A stretch of DNA of 64,000 nt. Source: Oscillospiraceae bacterium (lineage in GTDB: Bacteria > Bacillota > Clostridia > Oscillospirales > Ruminococcaceae). Below, piece by piece: positions 49,485-57,653 of the stretch. The translations under genes were made by a program, and so were the position numbers. The notes beneath the pieces were generated by a model that saw only the letters and a list, made by a program, of their open reading frames with translations, was not told the DNA's origin and made no database searches. How positions within the stretch are numbered: position 1 is the first letter of the stretch; each line of letters opens with the position of its first letter. The stretch is taken from positions 1 through 64,000 of the forward strand of contig JAAVYW010000051.1 of NCBI GenBank assembly GCA_022791315.1, given 5' to 3'.

Positions 49485-49564
49485 TTTATCTCCTCCTATC
49501 TGTTTTTAGCGTGGTACTACTTCTTATCGTCCAAAACACACAAAACGAAAGCAGGTTGCAAATT

Positions 49565-50224
49565 ATGAAATGTGAGAAAGGGCATATGCTCCTCTATGCT
49601 GTCACCGACCGGGCCTGGACAGGGCGCCAGAGCCTCTATGAACAGGTGGAGTCGGCCCTAAGGGGTGGTGTCACCTGCCTCCAGCTGCGGGAAAAGGCAC
49701 TGGACGAGGCCGCCTTTTTCAAAGAGGCGGCGGAAATCGGCAGCCTGTGCAGGCAATATGGTGTCCCCTTCCTTGTCAACGACAATCTGCCCGTGGCCAT
49801 CGCCAGCGGCGCAGACGGCGTCCACATCGGGCAGTCCGACCTGGGCGTGCGGGAGGCCCGCGCGCTCTTGGGCAGCGGCAAAATCCTGGGCGTCTCTGCG
49901 CAGACTGTCGAACAGGCCCGGCGGGCCGTGCAGGAGGGAGCCGACTACCTGGGCGTGGGCGCCGTCTTCCCCACTGCCACTAAGACAGATGCCAGCCCTG
50001 TCCCCCTTCCCACGCTCCAGGCCATCTGCCAGGCGGTGGAGGTGCCTGTGGTAGCCATCGGCGGCATTGGCCGGGAAAATCTCCTCTCCCTCTCCGGCAG
50101 CGGCGTCCAGGGCGTGGCCCTGGTGTCCGCCATCTTCGGGGCCAGAGACATCACAAGCGCCTGCCGGGAGCTGCGCGCCCTGGCGGAGCAAATGGCCGGG
50201 AACACCCCATCAGAAAGGAATTGA
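49565..50224 (+). CDS. thiE: Thiamine-phosphate synthase
   Basis: The protein has 219 residues from MKCEKGHMLLYAVTD; the ATG seven codons later is an alternative start. Barrel motifs QLREKALDE, VNDNLPVAIASGADGVHIGQ, GVGAVFPTATKTDA and AIGGIGRENL are those of ThiE. It joins the pyrimidine and thiazole phosphates. It starts a thiE-thiD-tenA operon without a riboswitch of its own. Confidence 0.94.
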   Translation: MKCEKGHMLLYAVTDRAWTGRQSLYEQVESALRGGVTCLQLREKALDEAAFFKEAAEIGSLCRQYGVPFLVNDNLPVAIASGADGVHIGQSDLGVREARALLGSGKILGVSAQTVEQARRAVQEGADYLGVGAVFPTATKTDASPVPLPTLQAICQAVEVPVVAIGGIGRENLLSLSGSGVQGVALVSAIFGARDITSACRELRALAEQMAGNTPSERN

Positions 50225-50229
50225 CCGAC

Positions 50230-51036
50230 ATGAAAACAGCCCTCTCCATCGCCGGGACCGACCCCACCGGGGGCGCAGGAATCCAGGCGGACTTAAAAAC
50301 CATGACCCTCAACGGGGTCTTTGCCATGAGCGTGGAAACCGCCCTGGTGGCCCAGAACACCACCGGCGTCCGGGGCATCCTGGAGGTCTCCCCGGAATTC
50401 CTGGCCCTGCAAATCGATGCTGTATTTGAAGACATCCCACCCGATGCCGTCAAAATCGGCATGGTCTCCTCCCCTGCCCTCATCGCGGTCATCGGGGAGC
50501 GCCTACGCCATTACCGGCCCCCAACCATTGTGGTAGACCCGGTGATGGTCACTGCCAGCGGCCACCGGCTCATTGGCGAAGACGCCGCAGAGGCCCTTAA
50601 GCGGGAGCTCCTCCCCCTCTGTACCTTAGCCACCCCCAACATCCCCGAGGCCCAGGTGCTGGCGGGCATGGAAATCCACACCCCCCAGGAGATGGAAACT
50701 GCTGCCCGCCGCATTAGCCAGGCCTTTGGCTGTGCCGTGCTGCTCAAGGGCGGCCACAGCGTCAACGACGCCAACGACCTGCTGGCAGAGCAGGAAAAGA
50801 CCCAGTGGTTCCCCGGCAAGCGCATCCCCAACCCCAACACCCACGGCACCGGCTGTACCCTCTCCAGCGCCATCGCCGCCAATTTAGCCAAGGGGTTCCC
50901 CCTGCCCCAGGCCATCTCCCTGGCAAAGGACTACATCTCCTCCGCCCTGGCCGCCATGCTGGATTTGGGCCGGGGCAGCGGCCCCATGAACCACGCCTTT
51001 GACCTGCGGGGCAAGTATGCCAAAGAGGCCGAATAG
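50230..51036 (+). CDS. thiD: Hydroxymethylpyrimidine/phosphomethylpyrimidine kinase
   Basis: The protein has 268 residues from ATG (MKTALSIAG). The ribokinase-fold motifs SIAGTDPTGGAGIQADLKT, VVDPVMVTASGHRL, NTHGTGCTLSSAIAA are clear. It phosphorylates HMP twice to HMP-PP for ThiE. AAAGGA upstream overlaps the thiE stop. Confidence 0.95.
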   Translation: MKTALSIAGTDPTGGAGIQADLKTMTLNGVFAMSVETALVAQNTTGVRGILEVSPEFLALQIDAVFEDIPPDAVKIGMVSSPALIAVIGERLRHYRPPTIVVDPVMVTASGHRLIGEDAAEALKRELLPLCTLATPNIPEAQVLAGMEIHTPQEMETAARRISQAFGCAVLLKGGHSVNDANDLLAEQEKTQWFPGKRIPNPNTHGTGCTLSSAIAANLAKGFPLPQAISLAKDYISSALAAMLDLGRGSGPMNHAFDLRGKYAKEAE

Positions 51037-51066
51037 CAGTTGGATATGAGAAAGGAGCAGACTGCC

Positions 51067-51750
51067 ATGCAGAAAACCACCCAACATCTCCTGGACGCTG
51101 CCCGGGAAACCTGGGCGGCCTACAACCGCCACCCCTTTGTGCTGGGTATTGAGGACGGCTCCCTGGACCGGGAGAAGTTTCGCTATTACATTCTCCAGGA
51201 CTATCTCTATCTGGAGGAATACGCCAAGGTCTTTTCCATCGGCGTGGCAAAGGCCGGGAGCTTAGAAACCATGCAGCTCTTTTCCCGCTATGTCACTCTC
51301 CTCACCCAGGGGGAGATGGACATTCACCGGGGCTATCTGGGACGGCTGGAGGTGACGGAGTCTGAGCTTGCCCAGACCCCTCGGGCCCTGGACAACCTCT
51401 CCTACACCTCCTACATGCTGCGGGTGGCCTACGAAGAGGGCGAAATCGAGATTCTCTCCGCCATCCTCTCCTGCGCCTATAGTTATGAGCAAATCGCCCA
51501 GACAATCCTGGAGCACAACCCCTGCGCCGCCCGGCATCCCTTTTATGGCCAGTGGGTGCAGGGCTATGCCGCCCCCACCTATCACCAGGCCAATCTCCTG
51601 CTGCTGGGTACCCTCGACCGCCTGTCGCAAAACCTCCCCCCGGCCCGGCTGCACCACATCACCGACATTTTCCTAACCTGCTCCCGCTATGAGCTGGCCT
51701 TCTGGGACATGGCCTGGAATCAAGCCGCTGGTCCACGCCCTCGCCTATAG
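51067..51750 (+). CDS. tenA: Aminopyrimidine aminohydrolase (thiaminase II)
   Basis: The protein has 227 residues from MQKTTQHLL behind AGAAAGGAGC. TenA helical fold: HPFVLGIEDGSLDREKFRYYILQDYLYL, LSCAYSYEQIAQ with the catalytic Cys, and the acidic pair near the C-terminus (RYELAFWDMAW). It makes HMP from degraded thiamine, so the locus is for salvage. Its last bases overlap the convergent ICMT-like gene. Confidence 0.95.
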   Translation: MQKTTQHLLDAARETWAAYNRHPFVLGIEDGSLDREKFRYYILQDYLYLEEYAKVFSIGVAKAGSLETMQLFSRYVTLLTQGEMDIHRGYLGRLEVTESELAQTPRALDNLSYTSYMLRVAYEEGEIEILSAILSCAYSYEQIAQTILEHNPCAARHPFYGQWVQGYAAPTYHQANLLLLGTLDRLSQNLPPARLHHITDIFLTCSRYELAFWDMAWNQAAGPRPRL

Positions 51751-52329
51751 CCGCCTCCGCCCCAGATAGCGGTTTACCCGCCCCCTGTATTCCCTATAAT
51801 CCTCCCCAAAGGCAGCTGTCAAAAAATCCTCCTCCACATTGACAATCTGTAAATGGAGCATCAGCGCGGCAAGGCCCGAGAGCACCAGCAGCACCGGGTG
51901 GAAAAACATCAGCAAAATCCCGATGTACACCAGGTCAAATCCCAAAAAGGCGGGATTGCGGCTGTAGCGGTAGATACCCTCCGTCACCAGCTTTGTCTCC
52001 CCCTTTTGGGGCGTCCCGGCCCGCCAGCTGTCCCCCATGTCCCGCACCGAGAGGGCAAAGGCTGCCACCCCCAAAACCCCCAGCGCAAACCCTGCCGCCC
52101 GCACTCCCGCCGGGAACCGGCTGACGGGAATCAGGATACACGCCATCTCCGCGGCAGCTGCCAAAACCGTCGCCAGCTTTACGCCCAGCTCAATCCGCTT
52201 TGCAGCCCCTGTCTTTCCCTTCCCCAGCTGGTTGGTGCGGATTCCCCTGCCCCGCTGCCGCAGCATCTTGTAAAAATAGCAGCCGTAAAACGCCGCCAGA
52301 ATCCCCAGCGCCCCGATTTGAAACAGCAT
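51745..52329 (-). CDS. ICMT-family membrane methyltransferase-like protein
   Basis: The protein has 194 residues, about four membrane segments, and the ICMT/PEMT C-terminal signature: TEGIYRYSRNPAFLGFDLVY with the conserved RNP, then VNVEEDFLTAAFGEDYREY. These proteins methylate isoprenoid Cys or amine lipids at the membrane. Substrate unknown. Behind AAGGGGGAAAGCA. Confidence 0.85.
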   Translation of the reverse strand: MLFQIGALGILAAFYGCYFYKMLRQRGRGIRTNQLGKGKTGAAKRIELGVKLATVLAAAAEMACILIPVSRFPAGVRAAGFALGVLGVAAFALSVRDMGDSWRAGTPQKGETKLVTEGIYRYSRNPAFLGFDLVYIGILLMFFHPVLLVLSGLAALMLHLQIVNVEEDFLTAAFGEDYREYRGRVNRYLGRRRL

Positions 52330-52353
52330 TGCTTTCCCCCTTTTCTGTTACAT

Positions 52354-52404
52354 GACAAAAGCAGCAGGCCAGCTCTATTTCAAACGCCGGTCCTGCTGCT
52401 TGTC
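52354..52404. terminator. Terminator after the P-loop gene
   Basis: AGCAGCAGG / CCTGCTGCT stem with T-rich sequence on both sides; serves the minus-strand gene at 52414. Confidence 0.68.
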
Positions 52405-52413
52405 TTTTCTCAC

Positions 52414-52827
52414 TTAGTCCAACAGATATTTTGTCACACTGGCGGGCAGTTCTTCCGCGTCCGCAGACACCGTGAAGAGGAATTCCGCCTTGGCCTGCTC
52501 ACTGAGCTTCTCCATCTTCTCAAAGAACGCAGCCAGAGCATCATAGTTCCTGCCGCCGATTTTCAAGATACCATCGATATACACGCGGGAAATATCGTAG
52601 TTCCCTGCGCACAGGCCAGAGACAAAGCCAAAGAACATGTCATACCCGGAGATACCGAATTCCTCTGCATCCACCAGCCGGCAGCGGTGGGAGATGTCAT
52701 AGGTCAGCTTCATGCCCTTTTCAATGCACACCACGCTGCCCGTCTCGTTCTCCACTGCTTTGTTAATCATGTCGATGATTTTCTTTGTCTTCCCGGCCCC
52801 TTTGTTGCCGACGATAATCTTTACCAT
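52414..52827 (-). CDS. Small P-loop protein
   Basis: The protein has 137 residues. Walker A is GNKGAGKT (7-14), followed by a short domain without recognisable Walker B, and no effector motif. Family: uncharacterised small NTPase-like proteins of Firmicutes, sometimes annotated as twitching motility protein. It lies downstream of pgi. GGGAGGACGTTTT precedes the start. Confidence 0.75.
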   Translation of the reverse strand: MVKIIVGNKGAGKTKKIIDMINKAVENETGSVVCIEKGMKLTYDISHRCRLVDAEEFGISGYDMFFGFVSGLCAGNYDISRVYIDGILKIGGRNYDALAAFFEKMEKLSEQAKAEFLFTVSADAEELPASVTKYLLD

Positions 52828-52895
52828 AAAACGTCCTCCCTTAAATTGAGTGATTATAGAATGGGCACAAGTCCCTTTCCGTTCCTATGTGTTCC

Positions 52896-54236
52896 CTATT
52901 TTGCCAATTTTTCCGTGAGCGCCGCGGTGAGGTCTTCATAACCGGGCTTGCCCAAAAGGGCAAACATATTCCGCTTATAGCTCTCCACGCCAGGTTGGTC
53001 AAAGGGGTTGACCCCCAGCAGATAACCGGAGATGGCGCAGGCCTTCTCAAAGAAATACACCAGCCATCCAAACTCATAGGGGGTAATCTCCGGCATCTCC
53101 AGCACCAGGTTGGGCGTGCCCCCCTCTGTGTGGGCCAGGATTGTGCCCTCCATAGCCTTGCGGTTGACAATGGACATATTCTGATTTGAGAGGAAATTCA
53201 GCCCGTCGAAATTCCCGGCCAATTCCTCAATAAACAAATCCTTTTTCGGCTTTTGAATATCCACCACAGTCTCAAACATAACCCGGCTCCCGTCCTGGAC
53301 AAACTGCCCCAGGGAATGCAGGTCCGTGGAGAAGGTGGCCGAAGAGGGATAGAGCCCCTTGTGGTCTTTCCCCTCGCTCTCGCCGAAGAGCTGCTTCCAC
53401 CACTCGGCCATCATGGTAAAGGCCGGGTCATAGCTCACCAGCATCTCCACCGCCTTGCCCTTGTTGCGCAGGATATTGCGGGCGGCGGCATAGCGGTAGC
53501 AGTCGTTCTCCGCCAAATCAGGCTTTGCATAGGCCTCCATAGCGGCGGCGGCGCCCTGCATCATAGCGGCAATATCCACGCCCGCCACAGCAATGGGCAG
53601 CAGCCCCACAGCGGTGAGCACCGAGAAGCGCCCCCCCACGTCGTCGGGAATTACAAAGGTCTCGTACCCCTCTTCCCCGGCCAGCTCCTTCAGGGTGCCC
53701 CTGGCCTTGTCCGTGGTGCAGTAGATACGCCCTCTGGCCTCTTCCTTGGAGTATTTCTTCTCCAACAATTCCCGGAAAATCCGGAACGCCAGGGCGGGCT
53801 CGGTGGTGGTCCCGGACTTGGAAATCACGTTCACCGAGATATTTTTCCCCTCGCAGAGGGTGAGGATTTCATTCAAATAAGTGGGGCTGATAGTGTTGCC
53901 CGCAAAATAGATTTGGGGAGTATCCTTGGGCAGGGCATTGTACATTGGGGAGGTGAGCAGCTCAATCGCGGCCCGCGCGCCCAGATAGGAACCGCCGATT
54001 CCGATGACAATGAGAATATCCGTATCGCCCTTAATTTTCTCGGCAGCCCTTTGGATACGGGCAAATTCCTCTTTATCATAGTCTTTCGGCAAGGAGACCC
54101 AGCCTAAGAAATCGTTGCCCAGGCCGTTTTTCTCCTCCAGCATCCGGTGGGCGGCCAATACATGTGGTGCGATGCCCTCATATTCCCTCTGGGCAATAAA
54201 GGGTTCCAGGTATTTGGTGTTGAGTTTCACTGCCAT
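52896..54236 (-). CDS. pgi: Glucose-6-phosphate isomerase
   Basis: The protein has 446 residues, the usual Firmicute Pgi length. [50 protein letters not shown] and the base Glu in [18 protein letters not shown] are diagnostic. Interconverts glucose-6-P and fructose-6-P. Has its own promoter at 54362-54390. Confidence 0.97.
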   Translation of the reverse strand: MAVKLNTKYLEPFIAQREYEGIAPHVLAAHRMLEEKNGLGNDFLGWVSLPKDYDKEEFARIQRAAEKIKGDTDILIVIGIGGSYLGARAAIELLTSPMYNALPKDTPQIYFAGNTISPTYLNEILTLCEGKNISVNVISKSGTTTEPALAFRIFRELLEKKYSKEEARGRIYCTTDKARGTLKELAGEEGYETFVIPDDVGGRFSVLTAVGLLPIAVAGVDIAAMMQGAAAAMEAYAKPDLAENDCYRYAAARNILRNKGKAVEMLVSYDPAFTMMAEWWKQLFGESEGKDHKGLYPSSATFSTDLHSLGQFVQDGSRVMFETVVDIQKPKKDLFIEELAGNFDGLNFLSNQNMSIVNRKAMEGTILAHTEGGTPNLVLEMPEITPYEFGWLVYFFEKACAISGYLLGVNPFDQPGVESYKRNMFALLGKPGYEDLTAALTEKLAK

Positions 54237-54361
54237 TTCACAACCATTCCTTTCCTGGGAACTGTAGCAGGGCCCCCAAACGGCCCTTTTCTCCCCGGTT
54301 TTCCTATAGTGGCAGCTCTCTGCGCCTGCCTCTTCGGCCTGCGCTGTCTGCCCTTATTCAT

Positions 54362-54390
54362 ATTGTACTAGAATGCCGTCCGTTTTTCAA
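54362..54390 (-). promoter_or_regulatory. Promoter of pgi
   Basis: TTGAAA, 17-bp spacer, TACAAT on the minus strand; the leader is about 120 nt. Confidence 0.65.
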
Positions 54391-54419
54391 GCCCATTTGT
54401 CTAGTTTCTAAAAGTTTTT

Positions 54420-55105
54420 TAGTTCTCCCTCTCTTCGGGACAAGGGCTGGCTTCGCTGTCCAAGGCCAAGCGCCAGCTGCGTAAGCCCCCTCATCCCAGC
54501 GTCCTTCCCCTCTCCGTCCTATCGCGCCGTAGGCAAATCAAAGTTTCCGTCCACCCTTTTCAAAGGGTGGTGGGGTTGAGGGGCAAAGCCCTTCGTCGCT
54601 CACCGCAGTGAGCGAAATTCCCCTTCTCTAGGGCGGCGTATCTGTAACAAGCTAAGGCTCGCACCTAGCCAACACGCCGCCCTCCATCAAGCTTCCCTTT
54701 GCCGGTAACACTTCCCCCGCCCTCGCCGTCTTTGCCGAAGGCAAACAGGCCCCATCTCCATCTCGGCCCAGTCTCGTCGGTTCCCGCACCGAGCAGGCAA
54801 AGGCCAACCTTCGTTGGCCCGCTTCCTTGCCTTGCCGCAAGGAAGCGAAAGGCCCATAGGGGCAGCTCGGGTGTCGGCGGACACTCCGGTTGTTGGCGTT
54901 CTCCCACTTTTAGCAGTGACAAGGCCAGGTGAAGCGGGCTCGGCGGGGCCCCGTAGTTAGTTCGCCTTGGCTTTCTGCGGGGGCGGGGGGGCTCATTTAG
55001 CTTCTCTATTGCCCCAAATTCTTCCTCTACCTGTCTGCATCCTAGCTCCTTCGCAATAGGATGCGGCAAAGGTTTAGTACGGTTCGTCTAACGGGGGAAC
55101 CTCTC
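54420..55105. other. Non-coding region rich in perfect hairpins; candidate large structured RNA or dispersed repeat
   Basis: No credible gene in about 680 bp, but many stems in sequence: CCACCCTTT/AAAGGGTGG (54551-54570), CGCTCAC/GTGAGCG (54597-54614), AGGGCGGCGT/ACGCCGCCCT enclosing GCTA/TAGC (54630-54683), TTTGCC/GGCAAA (54731-54745), GGCCAAC/GTTGGCC (54802-54819), CGCTTCCTTGC/GCAAGGAAGCG (54820-54847), GTGTC/GACAC (54871-54884), GCATCCTA/TAGGATGC (55037-55064), GGTTC/GAACC (55081-55101). Open frames on the minus strand are Pro/Arg-rich and look like by-products. tmRNA, RNase P and SRP signatures were looked for and not seen. Strand undecided. Confidence 0.55.
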
Positions 55106-55137
55106 TTGACAAAAATACTGCTCATAGTAATACTAAC

Positions 55138-56415
55138 TCAATCCCGGAATGCTCCTAGCAATTTTCGCAGGCAAAAGCCCAGCCCTCTGGCTTTTACTTC
55201 TGCCTGGGCTGTGATGGGGTAGCGTCCCAGTTCTTCCTCTTCTACCCGCAAAACCAGTGTGCCAATCTGCTGCCCGGGCAGCACAGGGGCTTCCAGGCTC
55301 TCCACCATCTGGATTTCCGTGGTCACCAGCTTCTCCTGCCCCTTTTTCAGCAGCAGGGGCTCCACGGCCACCGCCTGGCCCTGTACCTCTGTCTCCTCCC
55401 CCAGTGTCACTGGCACCGGCGGGATTGCCAGCTCCTCCCCCGAGAAGCTGTAGACGGTGTAGTTGGCAAAGCCGTAGTCCAGCAGCGTGCGCGCCGAGGC
55501 AAACCGGTGGTCGCTGGTGTCGCACCCCATCACCACTGCCACAAAGGACACCCCATCCCTGGTGGCTGTGGCCGAGAGGCAGCTGCCCGCCCCGTCGGTG
55601 GTGCCGGTTTTGAGCCCTGTGGCCCCCTTGTAAAATCGCACCAGTTTGTTGGTGTTCACTAAGGAGGTAGCCCCGTCCCGCAGGCTGTCCATCCAGGTGG
55701 AGGTGTATTTGCGGATACCCTCGTGCTTCAGCAGCTCCGCCGACATGATGGAGATGTCCCGCGCCGTGCTCACATGCCCCTCGGCGTCCAGCCCGGTGGC
55801 ATTTACAAAGTGGGTGTTTTCCATCCCCAGCTCCTGGGCCCGCTGGTTCATCAGTGCCACAAAGCTCTCCTCCGAACCCGCCACATGCTCCGCCAATGCC
55901 ACTGACGCGTCGTTGGCGCTGGCTACGGCCGCGGCCTTCAGCAGCTCCTCCACTGTCATCTGCTCGTTTTCCTTGAGCCAAATTTGGCTCCCCCCCATGG
56001 AGCAGGCGTGGGCCGAGGCTACCACCGTGTCGTCATAGCTGATTTTCCCCTCGTCCAGCGCCTCCATCACCAGCAGCAGGGTCATCACCTTGGTAATGGA
56101 GGCCGGGGGCATGGGCTCATTCTCGTTCATGGCAAAGAGGGTTTCCCCCGTATCCAGCGACACCAGCACCGCCGATTTGGCAAAGAGCTCCTTTTCCAGC
56201 GCTGCGCTCCCCTGTTCCGCCACTGCCTGGGCCGTCTGGGCGTCAAACTGTTCAAAGGCGTCGTAGTAGTCCTCCTCGTCAATCACAGCATAGTAGCCGC
56301 TGTTTATAATCTCCTGCACCAGTTCCTCTTCTTCATAGGCATAAGCTGTCAGGGGGCACAGCATCCCCGCCGCCAGCACCAGGGCAAGCGCCTTTTTGCC
56401 CGCTGTCTTGTTCAT
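55138..56415 (-). CDS. D-alanyl-D-alanine carboxypeptidase, DacF/PBP5 type
   Basis: The protein has 425 residues. Signal peptide (1-27), then the S11 peptidase motifs: SxxK with S106/K109 (PASITK), SxN at S166-N168 (VASANDAS) and KTG in LKTGTTDGAG. A C-terminal beta domain and an amphipathic end follow. It trims peptidoglycan pentapeptides outside the cytoplasmic membrane. An extra acidic 60-residue segment precedes the catalytic domain. GGAAGGG precedes the start; I see only a weak terminator. Confidence 0.93.
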   Translation of the reverse strand: MNKTAGKKALALVLAAGMLCPLTAYAYEEEELVQEIINSGYYAVIDEEDYYDAFEQFDAQTAQAVAEQGSAALEKELFAKSAVLVSLDTGETLFAMNENEPMPPASITKVMTLLLVMEALDEGKISYDDTVVASAHACSMGGSQIWLKENEQMTVEELLKAAAVASANDASVALAEHVAGSEESFVALMNQRAQELGMENTHFVNATGLDAEGHVSTARDISIMSAELLKHEGIRKYTSTWMDSLRDGATSLVNTNKLVRFYKGATGLKTGTTDGAGSCLSATATRDGVSFVAVVMGCDTSDHRFASARTLLDYGFANYTVYSFSGEELAIPPVPVTLGEETEVQGQAVAVEPLLLKKGQEKLVTTEIQMVESLEAPVLPGQQIGTLVLRVEEEELGRYPITAQAEVKARGLGFCLRKLLGAFRD

Positions 56416-56505
56416 CCCGTTCCCTTCCTTCCTGTCTCCACTCCCATAGTTTGAGGGCTTTTCCCTCTATCTATATGAAGCGCTGAAGGGAAAAAGGACA
56501 AATTT

Positions 56506-57006
56506 TCAGGCCCTGGCCTCAAACCCATTTTGCCCAATTGCATGATATGCCTCATAGTAGGCCATTTTTATTTCCCGGTGCACTGCTGTTTCGGCCTTTG
56601 TCTCCTTCTCGTGCCATCCGGCGCCTTGGGTATAGGTCAGGATTTCCTCCCCGTTTTCATCGTACACATGCACTGCGGACCCAATCCCCAGTGGTTCCCC
56701 CTGCGCCTCATACCGCTTGCCAAACAGCAGGAAGGCCAGCCGCTGGTCTGCTTCTTTGATTTCCTGCAATATCTCCCGGTCATCGGCCACTTTTGCCAGC
56801 ACTGCCGCCCGGTTTGGCGCCGCCTTCGCCACCTCGGCCCTGCGCAGGGCGGCAAACTCCTCCCCCATGTATACTCCGGCCCGGGCGTCTTCCTGCGCCA
56901 GCTTCCCAATTGTCTCTTTCAGGGAATCGCTCATCTCCCACCCGGTTTTCTTGGCAGCGGCAGGGCGGGCGGCCTGCCATCTGCCCATACGGTTGATACG
57001 GTTCAT
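56506..57006 (-). CDS. Uncharacterised protein
   Basis: The protein has 166 residues behind GGGAGGGG. A basic N-terminus (about 1-25), a helical middle with DSLKETIGKLAQEDARAG and AALRRAEVAKAAPNRAAV, and a beta/helix end with AVHVYDENGEEILTYTQGAGWH. No signal peptide. General composition recalls proteins A and B of the LytTR operon, but I cannot align a shared motif. Function unknown. Confidence 0.7.
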   Translation of the reverse strand: MNRINRMGRWQAARPAAAKKTGWEMSDSLKETIGKLAQEDARAGVYMGEEFAALRRAEVAKAAPNRAAVLAKVADDREILQEIKEADQRLAFLLFGKRYEAQGEPLGIGSAVHVYDENGEEILTYTQGAGWHEKETKAETAVHREIKMAYYEAYHAIGQNGFEARA

Positions 57007-57022
57007 GTTATCCCCTCCCGGT

Positions 57023-57063
57023 AAAAAGAAAAAGCACCGGCTAAAATCTCTTTAAGCGGTGCT
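57023..57063 (-). terminator. Terminator after the HPr-like gene
   Basis: AGCACCG / CGGTGCT stem with a 17-nt loop, then TTTTTC on the minus strand. A larger imperfect hairpin (arms AGAACCTG/CAGGTTCT) lies between it and the HPr-like gene. Confidence 0.68.
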
Positions 57064-57158
57064 CTTCAAGCTATTTCCCCTGATTTTCTCATACGCAGAA
57101 CCTGAATGCTGCCCGGAGAAGGCCGCCCAAAGCGGCGCACGGGGCCGGATGCAGGTTC

Positions 57159-57395
57159 TTAGCCGACGATATAAGCCTTGATTTCTTCGATGAACTCTTT
57201 GCTCTCATTCGCATCTGCATGGATATTAGCCTGAATCGCTTTCGACAAATCGAGACTGAAAATACCCATGATGGATTTCCCGTCAATGGCATAGCGGCCA
57301 GAGACTAAGTCCACGTCATAAGGGCACTTGGTTACAATGGTCACAAAGCTCTTTACATCCTCGATGGTGTTCAGCATGATTTTTACGCTGGTCAT
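57159..57395 (-). CDS. HPr-like protein lacking the catalytic His
   Basis: The protein has 78 residues of HPr fold. The regulatory serine region is kept (DGKSIMGIFSL, S41 equivalent to Ser46) but the active His loop (GLHARP in HPr) is replaced by IEDVKSFVTI. It cannot pass phosphate from EI to EII and may, like Crh, serve regulation after HPr kinase action. Behind AAGGGAG; divergent from mtaB. Confidence 0.85.
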   Translation of the reverse strand: MTSVKIMLNTIEDVKSFVTIVTKCPYDVDLVSGRYAIDGKSIMGIFSLDLSKAIQANIHADANESKEFIEEIKAYIVG

Positions 57396-57482
57396 AGTGC
57401 AAAACTCCCTTCAATTATTTTCTGTGTAAACATCCCGCCGCCGGGGAATCCCCCTGCCTTTGGTCTTATTTACTACATCTAC

Positions 57483-57511
57483 ACTATATATCATCCAAAT
57501 CTTTTCGTCAA
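57483..57511 (-). promoter_or_regulatory. Promoter of the HPr-like gene
   Basis: TTGACG, 17-bp spacer, TATAGT on the minus strand; its -35 is 7 bp from the -35 of the mtaB promoter. Confidence 0.65.
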
Positions 57512-57518
57512 CTGATTC

Positions 57519-57547
57519 TTGCCATTTTGCGGAAATTTCAGTATAAT
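57519..57547 (+). promoter_or_regulatory. Promoter of mtaB
   Basis: TTGCCA, 17-bp spacer, TATAAT. Confidence 0.65.
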
Positions 57548-57622
57548 CAATAGGAGGAAAAGATTTTTGTATACAGCATTTTGTCTATTTTCTATGCAGA
57601 AATCTTGTGCAATATATCCTAT

Positions 57623-57637
57623 TGACAATCATTGTCA
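57623..57637. promoter_or_regulatory. Fur-family-like 7-1-7 operator before mtaB
   Basis: TGACAAT-C-ATTGTCA is a perfect 7-1-7 inverted repeat close to the Fur-family consensus TGATAATNATTATCA. It ends three bases before the mtaB ribosome site. Confidence 0.55.
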
Positions 57638-57653
57638 TTCTGGGAGGTGTGCC

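Noticed and set aside
54665..55069. Minus-strand 134-codon reading frame as a protein
   Set aside because: Pro/Arg/Gly-rich, overlaps a run of perfect hairpins, no ribosome site and no domain; it is more likely part of a structured or repeat region.
56506..57006. Third member of the A/B protein family
   Set aside because: Size and composition are similar, but the VVI-x-P and ID-x-FF motifs are absent, so a common family cannot be defended.
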